In this document: piece by piece, positions 46,901-56,993 of the stretch | Position numbering within the stretch: position 1 is the stretch's first letter | Layout of the letters: each line of letters starts with the position of its first letter | Assembly: GCA_905178155.1 (NCBI GenBank) | Contig: CAJINV010000002.1 | Location: forward strand, 5,141,709-5,205,708 | Direction of reading: 5' to 3' | From: Amoebophrya sp. A120 | Lineage: Eukaryota > Sar > Dinophyceae > Syndiniales > Amoebophryaceae | DNA length: 64,000 nucleotides | Notes under the pieces: generated by a model | Told to the model about the DNA's origin: nothing | Database searches by the model: none | The model's input: the letters and a program-made list of their open reading frames with translations, nothing else | Translations under genes and position numbers: made by a program

Positions 46901-49054
46901 TGCTACCGAATCTGTAGATCCGGAAGTTTCCTTCGGGATCAAGCCGTACGCCGGGGCGAGCGTGGGGGAGAAGGCCCAGGAGGAGCTGGACAAGATTTTT
47001 GACTACTGGAATCACATCATCACGGTGTTGGAGAAGGTGAAGGCGACCGGGCTGAAACCGGTGGAGGCGAATGAACCCGCAGAGTACAAGGAATTCATCG
47101 ACGTCACAAACTTGTGCCGTGACAAATTTCACGTGAACGCGTTTCATAACACCGTTACCAAGAGCGGCATGCGAAAAGCGGTGCAAAACGACCTGCTCGA
47201 GCTGGCGAACGGGAAAGAAGTCGGCATCGGCTCTGAGGCGGAAAATCAAAATAAAGCGCCGTCGTTTCGGGGGGACATTGCCAGTTACTTTCACCGTTTT
47301 TTCAAGCCCTACGGGGATGCCATTGAGGCGGAGTTGGGTGATATGAAGGAAAAACTGAACCCGTCCGAGGAGGAGGTGCAGGAGTGCGTGCTATCGAAAG
47401 GAAAAATATCCCCTCCCCATATCACTTCGGAATTTCTGATGCTGGATCGATTTGTGTACACAAATCAGGTTTGTATTGCAGAGAGAAATTGCGGCCAGAT
47501 CCCCAGGCTGGGTAGGGGCGTATGGGCCTAGTTGTTCAGCACGGCAAACGGCTCACCTTTAGGCCCAACAGCGTGACAAATCGCTTCCATAATGGGGCGG
47601 AAGCTTCTGCCCTTGTCTTCTTGCAAGACAAATGCGATTCGTGACCTCAAAGCAGCAGCGCAGACTTTCGGAAACATACCTTTTCGACATGGGGAGGGGG
47701 GGCGTTTCCTTTTGATACGTGCACAACCCGTATCTCTCCGATTCGGAGCTGCAAGTGTCGAAAAAGTGCAGGAAGTTTGCGAAGACGATTTCGCACGCGC
47801 GCGAGTACCTGCAGCTGTACGAGAAGTTTGAAAAAAAGTTGGAGGAGAACTGCACGACGTGCAAGAACGGCAGCAAAAGCCTGAACCAAAACTGCGAAAC
47901 GAAGAACTACATTCGACGAAAGGAATTCGAGCTGTGCGATCAAACGCCGTTCTACGAGGGCGGAAATAAAGCGCCCGTCCCGCCAAAGGAAGAGGTCAAT
48001 CTGCTGGCGAAGACGAAGGCGAAGGTTTTCGCGTTGTATCCGGAAATGGAGGTTTACAAGGCAAAACCGATCGACCAGACGAATCAGAAACTGGACCTCG
48101 ACGCGCTGTACCTGCAAATCGAGCAGAACGTGAACAACATGCAAGCGAGCGAATCGCTCTTGTCGAAACAGGTGCAGGACGTGACCAAGGCATGGCTGGA
48201 GAAGTACGCAAATGGCAAGGACTACCTCGAGGAGGGGTTCAAGGGGAAAGTTTCGCTGGCCTACCTCGACGAGATGCAGCGGCAGCGGGAGGTGGCGAGC
48301 AAAGGAAAGCTGGCTTATCTGAAGGACGCGGCGAAGAGTGGTGGTGGTGGTGGTGCTGACGCGAAAAATTTGAACAACTCGGCCGGCAGCATCCAGGAGC
48401 AGCGGCGGCAGGCGGTTGGCGGGGGAAAGTTTCTGGAGCACTGCCACATGTGGAAGAAGTCCATGGTCTTCCTCCGGAAGCTGATGACCGAAAAGCTCAC
48501 GAACGTGTACAACGATAAGAGCACCTGGGACAGCCAGAAGCACTGCTACACCACGCGGCAGAGCTCGGAGTTGTTGTCCGACGAGCAGCTGCCGCTGGAC
48601 GCGCTGTGCAAGCAAAATGCGGAGTTCATCGTGAACGCGCGGAATTATTTGCGCATCGTAGATACCATGAAGGAGAAATTTGCGAAGGCCGCCAAGGTGC
48701 AGCTGATCGACTTGGCGAAGCCGGAAAACGCCGAGCTGAACTACGACGTATCCTCTACAAAACTATCGTACTCGTAGTAATCGCAGCCATGCAAGACAAA
48801 TTTCTTTTTCAAGCTAAATCAGCAAGACAAACTCCATCTGTCATGCTGAGATAATTTGTATTGCAATACTACGAGTACGATACTTTTGCAGTTCATACGA
48901 CGACGTCGAGATCGATCTGGTGCCCCAAGTCTTCAAAAAGACCGGCATGACCGACGGATTTCTCGGCGATTTTGAACTGGCGATGTCGAAAAAGAACCCC
49001 ATTTTGGAGGAGCAGCTGGCGGAAAAGGACGAGATTTTGGCGCAAAAGCTATGA
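43959..49054 (+). CDS. Tandem paralogue 1: large helical repeat protein, possible N-myristoylation
   Basis: Exons 43959-45734, 46058-46072, 46455-47391, 47723-48748 and 48903-49054 give 1,301 aa with continuous phase. The ATG at 43959 gives MGAAAAGG, a possible N-myristoylation start; an upstream TTG in frame is not needed. The protein is helical and charged. It shares with the next gene an N-terminal unit (CPAEYISPF...FSKSELLDL; LQKQTRL; TNTQLEVFL) and a recurring unit (HARSYLHL, HAREYLQLYEKF, NARNYLRI) plus FFEPFEEKL/FFKPYGDAIEAEL. This suggests internal duplication. No known domain recognised. Three of its four introns are introners of different TIR families. Exon 2 is only 15 nt (Ala-Asn-Val-Ile-Glu). 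Confidence 0.8.
45735..46057. other. Intron with non-canonical 3' end
   Basis: TACG occurs at both edges (45732-45735 and 46055-46058), so the junction is ambiguous. Only a GT...AC reading (or an equivalent shift) keeps frame, joining GTT TAC to GCA AAC. The obvious GTATGT...GGAG site would shift frame into early stops. No clear inverted repeat is seen, but the TGTCATGC word typical of introners is present inside. Confidence 0.7.
46073..46449. mobile_element. Introner, family C
   Basis: Inverted repeats of about 38 bp start TATGGGAGTGTCAGGATTGA and, reversed, TATGGAAGCGTCAGGTTTGA. TCGAG is duplicated at 46068-46072 and 46450-46454. Removal with one copy joins GTG ATC GAG to CAC GCG CGG and restores the HARSYL unit. 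Confidence 0.92.
47392..47717. mobile_element. Introner, family D
   Basis: Inverted repeats of about 32 bp start TATCGAAAGGAAAAATATCC and, reversed, TATCAAAAGGAAACGCCCCC. CGTGC is duplicated at 47387-47391 and 47718-47722. Removal joins GAG TGC GTG C to AC AAC CCG, in frame. Confidence 0.92.
48749..48897. mobile_element. Introner, family B, 149 bp
   Basis: Ends TATCCTCTACAAAACTATCG and, reversed, TATGAACTGCAAAAGTATCG. CGACG is duplicated at 48744-48748 and 48898-48902. Removal joins TAC GAC G to AC GTC GAG, in frame. The smallest introner seen here, and related to 11141-11406. Confidence 0.9.
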
Positions 49055-50005
49055 TCCCAGTGCGAAAGGAGTATGATCGCGAGAGGCAGGTAGTGTAGAA
49101 TGAATGCATGAAGACCACACACTTCTGCGTGGTGGTGGGCCTAGTTGTACCAGACAGCATTTCAATGTTGCAAAATTTGCAAAAATTCTCAAGCCCGCTT
49201 TGCTTTGTATTGCAAGAGGACCACCTCCACCAGGACAAAAACAAATTCAAAACTTCTGGAGTGGCCCTGTGCGCGAATAATACATTTTGCAAGGTTGATA
49301 AGAGCAAAACATTGATGAAACGACAGAGAAGCGAGCGCAGATGAACCGGGAAGGGAACGATTACTACAAGGCGAAGGAAAAAAGTTGGTGGGAAAAAGAT
49401 TCCACGAAAATGCTCATGGGGGCTTGGGCGTCTCCCATCTAAGTACCAAGAGGTGAGACTGGAAATGCACATGCAAAACTCTTACAGTAAGAGAGCCAGG
49501 AAAGGCTAAAGCATACGAGAAGCTGACGCTAGTATGGTCGCATGATACAGCTTGCAGCGACTCTCGGAAGGAGCCACATTGTGCGCAGCTGATGCAGGAT
49601 CATCATCAAGCCGCCTCGCGTTCGCTCCGTGTCTTCTGCTTGGGGTATGCTTAGAATTCGAAATAGACTCCGACTCGTTTTATTTCGTCGCATTCCCCTT
49701 TTTCGCTCAATCGTGTCATCGTCGCTGTCGCTTAAAAAGATGGAGGTTTTATTCGTCTAACTGGCTTGCTCAACAAGCCTACAAGTTGTATTCATCGGTA
49801 AGCAAGTACTTACTTTTTCGTGTCGATGTCGATGTCGACTACAATTGGTCGCGTTTTATGCACATGGTGCACGACTTCTCATCCCCTTCCCCAGCCACTC
49901 ATTTCACGGGACAGGATGAAATTTCGCTTCATAAGTAGCTTTCAGGAACAGCCGCTGTCATCGTGCGTTGAAAAGTACTAGAAGGTAGGCATAAGGAACA
50001 ACACC
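49055..50005. other. Region between the tandem paralogues
   Basis: About 950 bp with no supported gene. GGGCCTAGTTGT near 49136 also occurs inside the family D introner near 47524, a hint of decayed introner sequence. Confidence 0.4.
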
Positions 50006-52878
50006 ATGGGTCAAAGCGCATCCTCCGTCTTGGGGCAGGGGGAGGCCCTGGCGGACATTGATTGCCCAACGGAATTTATAGATCCGTTTCGCAACGCGCG
50101 TTTCAGCAAAAAGGACTTGCTCGACCTGAATTACCAGATTACGAAGCAAAAAGTTCGCCTGCAGCAGACGGTCCAGCACGAGCTGCAGCCGATTTTGCCG
50201 CGCCTGCGCCAGGGCTTGATGTACGAAGACAAGCCAGAGATCGGGGACGCCTTCGGCAAGGCCCTGGAAAAAGCGACGGACCAGGCGAAGCTGTTGTATT
50301 GCACCCTGCAGAAGCAGTCCCGGGTCGCGGCAAACACTGCCTTAAGCCGGTACGTGCCGCTCGCGCGGAGCTTCCACCAAGACTTGAAAACGCTTGTCGA
50401 GTACAACGGCGGGGATAGTACTGCGTTTTCCGAGAAGCTGAAGTCGCTGGACACGCTTGTGCAGATGAAGGACAGATTTCCCGACGCACCGCCGTCGAAC
50501 ACACAGCTCGAGGCCTTATCAAATGTAAAAATGTCGGGGTCTGGAAGAATTCACGTTTGTCATGCTTGTCTGGCATGACTCTTAAATCTGTCATGCACGT
50601 TACCCAAGAGCTCCGTTTTCCTGTGATGCAGAAGTGCAGTTTGTCATGCAGAATAGGCAACACCTAGGAGCTCCGAAACTTGTCATGCTGAGCCAGCATT
50701 TGTACCCTCATCATGAGACGCCACCCAGCATCACAAGTTTCCAGACCCAGACATTTTTGCATTTGATAGGCCTTTCTCCAGCACGACAAGCCTCTGAAGG
50801 CCGCGGACAAGGAGGAATTTTTGCGGGGCATCCGGGAAAACTTGCGGGCGATTGCGCAAAAAACGACCGCGGACGGAGCGACGTGCTACGACGACAAGCT
50901 TTTGCTGAAGGCCAAGCGTGCGGCGCTGCGGATCAAGGAACTGCTGCAAGTACTCGAGTCTGCCCCGGCATCCGCAGACGGCTTTACGCTGGAGGTCTTA
51001 ACGCCGGGGGAAAAGCGGTTTCTACCGACAGAGGCAGAGCCGCAAGATAACAATAATCCTCCCACCACAAACAACGCTATTAGCACTACAACTGGTTTAC
51101 TAACCACGGGCCAAGAGGCGGACCTGCAATCGCTCGACACGTTCGCGAACAAGACTTGGAAAGATTTTATGGAAAAGCACAAACTGCTCTTCGCGCGCGA
51201 CCCGCACCTACCCCCCGGCCCACAGGAGACGGAGCAAGTCCAAACCGGTGCCGTCGCGGGCTCCAAGCGGGCGGCGCTGCAGAAGTACGCTAGCGGTTCC
51301 AGTAGCAACCGCAAAGATTTCGAGCGCCGCTATTTGCACAACAATCTCGGTTACGGCACGGGGTTTTCCGCCTTGCCGAAGCTGGTCGGCGACGACGCCA
51401 CGGAAGCCCTGAAAATCGTGCAAAAGTTCGGGGATTTGGCGGAAAAGAAGGTCCACGAATTACCGGAGAAGCATCAGCTCTCGGACTTCTTCAAGACGCA
51501 CTGCATCGGCAACGAAAACATCACGAATGACCAGCTTGCCGCCGACCAGACGTGCCAACAGGGGGACATGGCGAAGACGGTGCTTTCCGCCCGATCCTAC
51601 CTCAGGCTGCTCAGCAAGGTGCGGGACGCGTTTGACGTGTTGTGTCGCAACGGAATTTTGACGGAGGTGAAGCAGATCTGCGCGGTGCAGGTGAATATGC
51701 ACTGGAGAATCTTCATGGATCGGGTACTCGCGAAAGTTCTAATGCATGAATTTGTACGAGCCAAATTCTTGTTGTGGTGGACGTGATCGACCGCTATTTT
51801 GGTCGTGGTGTTTTCATGTAGTGTACCTGTGAAAGTAGTTGTCGGGGTCGAGACGTTGGGCATACGGCCTTCAGCGGTTACTTCAGAGTTAATCTTGCGG
51901 CCTTCAGCGGTCGTGTGCGCTCTTTCCAGCACTTGGCGACCAGCTATGAATAAAAGCGTTTAGCAAGTACTAGAACTTTTGCACGATTTCTCCTGCACAA
52001 GAAACGGAATGAACTCCCCCTCGGTTCCCAACCCGGAAACGACCCAGGCACCGCTGGGCTTGGTGGAGGGAGAATTGGCGATAAAATTCCCGGTGGACGA
52101 GGAGAACGGCTTCGCAAGAACGGACGAGCAGTTGGATCAGCTGGGCGCAAAAGCGCAAAAGGAGTTCAAGATGCTGAACGCACGGTTCGGCGAATTGTTG
52201 CGGGAGAAACAACAGTCGGGTTACAAACCGGAAATCCGGAAGGAGTTCGAAACAGGCGTGGAAAATTTTATCGTTTCCGAGCTCCGTCCGTACGGTGACG
52301 CGGTGGAGAAAAAGATGAAGCAGCTGCACCTAATCGGCGCCACCGCCACAGCGGAGGATACTGCCAACCGGAAGCACTGCTTGAGCTTGCCGTCGAGCAG
52401 CGGAGCGGCGGAAGGAGCTGGTGCTCCAGAGGATGCTGCACTTGTGGCCATTGGCAAGGACGGGAAGTGTGCGGCCTTGAAGTACGTAAAGACGCTGAAA
52501 ACCGCGAAAAGCTATCTCATTTTGCTGCAACAACTAGAGCACAACGTCGTCGACACGGCGTGCAGATTCAACCTGTTTCCGAAAGGCAAGGACCTCGCGC
52601 CGGAGCACAAGGGTGTGAAGATGACCCTGCACAGTAGACCTGACAGCAACTACTTACCAAATAAGAAATACTGTAGCCAAGAGGTGCAGGTTCTGGAGGC
52701 CGACGGGAAGACGGACCCGCAGAATGTCAGTGTCGGAATGGCTGCCGCAGAGGAGTTCGAGCGAGAGCTTCAACTGAAAGGGAGAACGGAGCTCAACCCG
52801 GGGGCAGAGCAGGAGTTGGGCGACAACATTGGTGTCAGGGTGGGAGAGAACGACGCGAGTGTAGTTGCGGAGGCCTGA
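50006..52878 (+). CDS. Tandem paralogue 2: helical repeat protein with N-myristoylation motif
   Basis: Exons 50006-50516, 50774-51690 and 51964-52878 give 780 aa. MGQSASSV is a good N-myristoylation start (Gly2, Ser6), so membrane attachment is likely (inference). The N-terminal unit aligns with paralogue 1 (CPTEFIDPF...FSKKDLLDL; CTLQKQSRV; NTQLEAFL). The recurring unit appears as SARSYLRLLSKV and TAKSYLILLQQL. It is shorter than paralogue 1, which has extra copies. The first intron is a family A introner at a place where paralogue 1 has none, so it came after the duplication or was lost from the other. The second intron can be read as GT-AG. Function unknown. Confidence 0.82.
50517..50768. 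mobile_element. Introner, family A, in paralogue 2
   Basis: Ends TATCAAATGTAAAAATGTCG and, reversed, TATCAAATGCAAAAATGTCT. GGCCT is duplicated at 50512-50516 and 50769-50773. Removal joins CTC GAG GCC T to TT CTC CAG, matching the uninterrupted NTQLEVFL in paralogue 1. Confidence 0.94.
51691..51963. other. GT-AG intron, possibly an aged introner
   Basis: GTGAAT...TTTAG joins GTG CAG to CAA GTA in frame. Imperfect inverted arms near 51722-51745 and 51965-51990 recall family B ends but lie inside this model's edges. An alternative cut at those arms, joining ATG GAT to TTC TCC, is also in frame. Confidence 0.55.
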
Positions 52879-53911
52879 GATTACTTATGCTGGCAGATCT
52901 GATTTAGATTTTTTCGAGAATCTATCAGCTACACCCCATTGTAGTAGGCACAAGTGCAAGAACGGCGCCGACGTCAGCACGCGACATGTTGACACTATCG
53001 GCCGCGAGCTGCCACTTCTACAGCCAACTATACTAACAAGAACATCTTCCGAGAACTCCTGAGCGAAAAGAGGTGTTTTTGATTTAGATTTCGACAATAC
53101 GCAGTAACTCACTGTTGTTTCAATTGTTCGACCCTGCATCTCTACTGACAAAAGAAATCGGTTGCTGCACAAAAATGATCTAGCAAGAGAGGTCGGTCGG
53201 AAAATCCAACTAACATGTCGAAGTGGCGCCTTTTCGTTCCTAGCGAAAAAAAAACTGGACCATATTTGTGCGCGAGGCAAAGCTGTGTGAGCTCCTGCAC
53301 AAGGCTTCTGAACGAATCGGTTTTTCTTGCCACCGAGAAGATTGGGATCAGACCCTGTCGAAGGACATGAAGAAAGTCTTCGTGAAGATCCGTAATAAAA
53401 CTTCACTTTGATACTTGTGTATACACAAAACAGGGAGCGGCAAAGAAGAACACATAGGGAAAGGAGCCCCCAATCTGATCGACCCCACTTCAACTTTAGA
53501 AAAGCACCATAGTCCTTGTCGCAGTTGCATAGCATACGCCTAGACAATAAATTAGCACGCGGAAAAAAATACTAGCACCGTCACCAAGTGGCGACAGTTA
53601 CTCTCACACCAACAGCTAGCTAGGCTTTGTGCAAGCGTGATTTGCATTGCTGCTTTTTGATAGTGAGGTGACAATAAAATTACCTTTTCCATATTCACCT
53701 ACAATATCTTCGACGTTGTAATCTTTCATCCGAGCTTTCCCACCTATACCTTTGACCCGAGCAGGAACAGTAAGTTCACGAGACGCAGCGTTTCTTTGAA
53801 ATTGATTCTGTAAAAACGGGTGGTAAAGCCGTTGACAACTTCTAACTACAAATTGAGTCCCCTGAAGAAATTCCCCCCTTTATAGTTTAGTAGTTCGTCA
53901 TTTGTTTCAAA
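52879..53911. other. Intergenic region
   Basis: About 1 kb. A minus-strand frame covers 52885-53547 but looks like chance (Ser/Arg-rich, no intron logic). No gene called. Confidence 0.4.
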
Positions 53912-56900
53912 ATGTCCGGGTATTTGCCTCCCCGACAGGTCACCACTGCAGGTGCGCTTCTGTCATCTTTGTCCATGACTAGTGTGGTCATCAGAGTTTT
54001 CGTTCTCACGGACAGCCAAGGGTTGTTTCTACCCGTCTCAGCCTACGAAGCCTGGAAAGTGCCGGAAGAATCTGAGCCCGTCATTCGCAACGCGGACCTG
54101 CACTTGGCGGAGTGCATTAGTGGCAGTGACGGGGTAGAGAAGCTGATCGCGTGTGATGTGACGGGGATGACGTGCGAATGCCAGGAAAATCGGTTTGCTG
54201 ACCTCGTCCAGCAGGTTCATGCTGGAACATCGACCGTGGGGTCGTCCACGACTAAAAAAACGCGAACTTCTGGTTCTTCGAAAATATCAAGCCAAAATCG
54301 GCGAGGAAAAATTGGGTCGAATCAAAAAGACACGATGCAAGTGATGGATGAACACGGGAACATGTTTTCGGCCTGGCTGCCCCCGAGCTTCGCGCTGCAC
54401 ACGGTTATCAAATGCAAAAATGTCTGGGTCTGGAAGGTTGGAGCTTGTGATGCTACCTCCGGACTCCAAAAAAATCTGTATTGCATGATCAGTAAGAGGA
54501 GTCTAGTTTGTGCTAGGCGGGGAGGGCATTTGTCATGCGGATTAGGCATCCGGAAGCCTTCTAAAAATCTGTGATGCTAGGTCATGCATTACAGACATTC
54601 TGGGTCATGCAAAATCTGCATGACAAACCCGGCAACATTCCAGCCCCAGACATTTTTAGAGTTGATAACGGTGTTGAAAAAGCGAAACTTTATCGACAGT
54701 CCGGACACGTGTTCCTGTGACGAGGAGATTCTGTGTACTAGCGGGGACAAAGTTTCTGTTTCGGAGGAGGAGGATGGCGGAGGTTCTTCTTCTACCTCGT
54801 CGTGCCACGTCTGCCTGTCGAAGGAAGAAACCCCGGGGGAGCTCTACCCGCTGTTTGGCCCGATGATTCCGCACGACATCGTTTCGAAGGGGTTTTACGA
54901 GCGGGCCGTGGTGCCCGCGAGCTCGTATCCTGAGTAAAAACGTACCCACACCAGAGTCAGGATGAGGATTTTGCAACACAAACCTAGGAGTTTTGTGAGT
55001 CACGCATGACAAGTTGCACTATGCAGTGTAGTGCAGGTTAGCAAGTGCAGCCGCATCACAGATTCATCTGCTCATCCTGTTCACAGCAGCACAAATTCCA
55101 AAACACGATTGGAAATGGCTCTCATGGGGATGCGCATTACAAGTCTTCCTGTCTTTGCAAATCTGCATTACAACTCTGGCGTGGGTACGTTTTTGCTCAG
55201 GATAGCTCCAAGGCGTTGATCACGAGCAGTGATTATGCATTGCCAATACGTCTGGGTCTGAGAGGATGCAACTTGTGATGCTACCTTTGGACTCGAAAAA
55301 AATCTGTATTGCATGACAGGCAATAGGAGTCCAGATTGTGCTAGGCGGAGCCGGTGTTCTCATGCGGAAAAGGCATCAGAAAGTCCTCTAAAAATCTGTG
55401 ATGCTAGGTCACGCATTACAGGCGTCATGCGTCGTGCCAAATATGCATGACAAGCCTGGAAATCTGCCAGACCCAGACATATTTGCGTTTGATAGTGATT
55501 TCGACCAGGGCGAGTTTGACCACGAAGCCGGGCACGTGGAATACGTCCACGGACTTGCGTCGTCTTCGTTCGACGCCGTTTCCGCGGCGGCGGAGCACTA
55601 TGATCTGGTAAAGAAGCAACGGAAGTACCGAAAGCAGTTCGTGCGCGAGCATTTGATCCCCGCACACGAGAAGATTGTGCGTATGCGGGACCCGAGAAGC
55701 GAGGCGTTCACCAGTCGTGCGGCGATGTTCACGACGAGGACTGGTTTCTCAGGGAAAGCCGATTCTCACTTTCATCAGGGAAAGCCGATTCTCACGACAA
55801 GTACTGGTTTATCAGGGAAGAAGAACAGGAATAGAGGAGCAGGAAACCGATTCTCACTTTCATCATCCTGCACCGACCTGTACTGCGAGTCTCGGTTTTT
55901 CCGGAATTTCCTGCGATCCGGGAAAAACAAAAAGACCAAGGCAGTTGTCCACCGCACGAAGGGTTCTACTTTTAGTAGCGGCGCTTTCAAAAGTAAAGGC
56001 AGTGGCAGGACGTCGACTTTGTCCCGTGCGAGAATTCTGGAAAAAGTGAAGACCACTTTGGAGATAAAAAAGGGCACGAAAATTTCTCGAGCAAAGGCTC
56101 CTACTTTTTCGAAGAAAGCGGAAGAGAAGCCGAAGGCGGCGATTGCCGCGAAAGCGAAAAAAGGCCGGAAGGGTTCATCTTCATCTACTTCCAGCAAGCC
56201 GACACAGAAACCGAGCTCCTATGGTAAGACTACTAGTTCTGACTCCTCCGGAAGATCTTCTTCTTTCCCGCCAACCACGGATTCCCTGTTTTCCACCGGG
56301 GACGGTGTTTTGCCCGATTTCCTCGCGATTATCCTGACCATCGCGGTGGTCATCGGCGTTTTTACCTCCACCACCAGCACGAGCAAGACCACTTTCAACC
56401 TGTTCCCCTTCGTTTCGGGTGCGAAGGTGCGGCACGGGCAGGACCACCACTGGAATCTGTTGAATCGCTTGGATGCCATCCGGAGCACACTGAAAAAGCG
56501 CAAGAAGATTTTCGCCCGCGAAACCCAGTACGCGCTGCTGCACTTGACGCAGGAAAAGGCGGCGCACTCGTTCGACGCCGATAGGGACGAGGGGGCGGAA
56601 AGCGACGTCAGCACCGTGTTTATCAAGGACTCGCCGAAAAGTGGGAGCGAAAAGTGGAACGGCAAGGACTTGGTCACCGTGAGTGCGATGGACGGGAACG
56701 AAAACAACGCCAATATGGCCCTGGAGCATGCCGCCGACAAGAATGGAAAGAAGAGCGTCAATGAGGCGGCTAGTACTGGCAACCCTATTCGTGCGACCAT
56801 AACGGCGACGAGAAATACTGTGGCAAGTCCGAGCGGGAACATTCGCGGGACGGTTGCGTCTCTGGACGAAGAGCTTGATGCGGTGCGGAACGCGATGGCG

Positions 56901-56993
56901 CAGGGCCGGGATATGATGCGGACTTCCGCCGCGGGTGGGGGGCAAGCTGTTGGAGCGACGGGTGGCATGAGGGGAAGTCACGCGGGCGCGTGA
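53912..56993 (+). CDS. Unknown protein with Cys cluster and one membrane helix
   Basis: Exons 53912-54405, 54673-54925, 55210-55233 and 55500-56993 give 754 aa with continuous phase across three introners. Exon 3 is just 24 nt (Lys-Ala-Leu-Ile-Thr-Ser-Ser-Asp). The N-terminal part (VIRVFVLTDSQGLFLPVSAY) looks folded. A Cys group follows (DTCSCDEEILC, then SSCHVCLSKEE), possibly metal binding. The middle is a long Lys/Ser-rich basic stretch. One strong helix (LPDFLAIILTIAVVIGVF) lies before a C-terminal helical region (RLDAIRSTLKKRKKIFARET) and a Gly/Ala-rich tail. No family recognised. The basic stretch contains a repeated SGKADSHFH/GKPILTT-type segment at 55735-55815. Confidence 0.78.
54406..54667. 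mobile_element. Introner, family A
   Basis: Ends TATCAAATGCAAAAATGTCT and, reversed, TATCAACTCTAAAAATGTCT. ACGGT is duplicated at 54401-54405 and 54668-54672. Removal joins CAC ACG GT to G TTG AAA, in frame. Confidence 0.93.
54926..55204. mobile_element. Introner, family F
   Basis: Inverted repeats of about 32 bp start TATCCTGAGTAAAAACGTAC and, reversed, TATCCTGAGCAAAAACGTAC. Flanks are GCTCG (54921-54925) and GCTCC (55205-55209), one mismatch. Removal joins GCG AGC TCG to AAG GCG TTG, in frame. Confidence 0.88.
55234..55494. mobile_element. Introner, family A, diverged left end
   Basis: The right end, reversed, reads TATCAAACGCAAATATGTCT; the left end has drifted (TATGCATTGCCAATACGTCT) but keeps the GTCTGGGTCTG core. 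GTGAT is duplicated at 55229-55233 and 55495-55499. Removal joins AGT GAT to TTC GAC. The interior closely resembles the 54406-54667 copy in the same gene. Confidence 0.9.
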
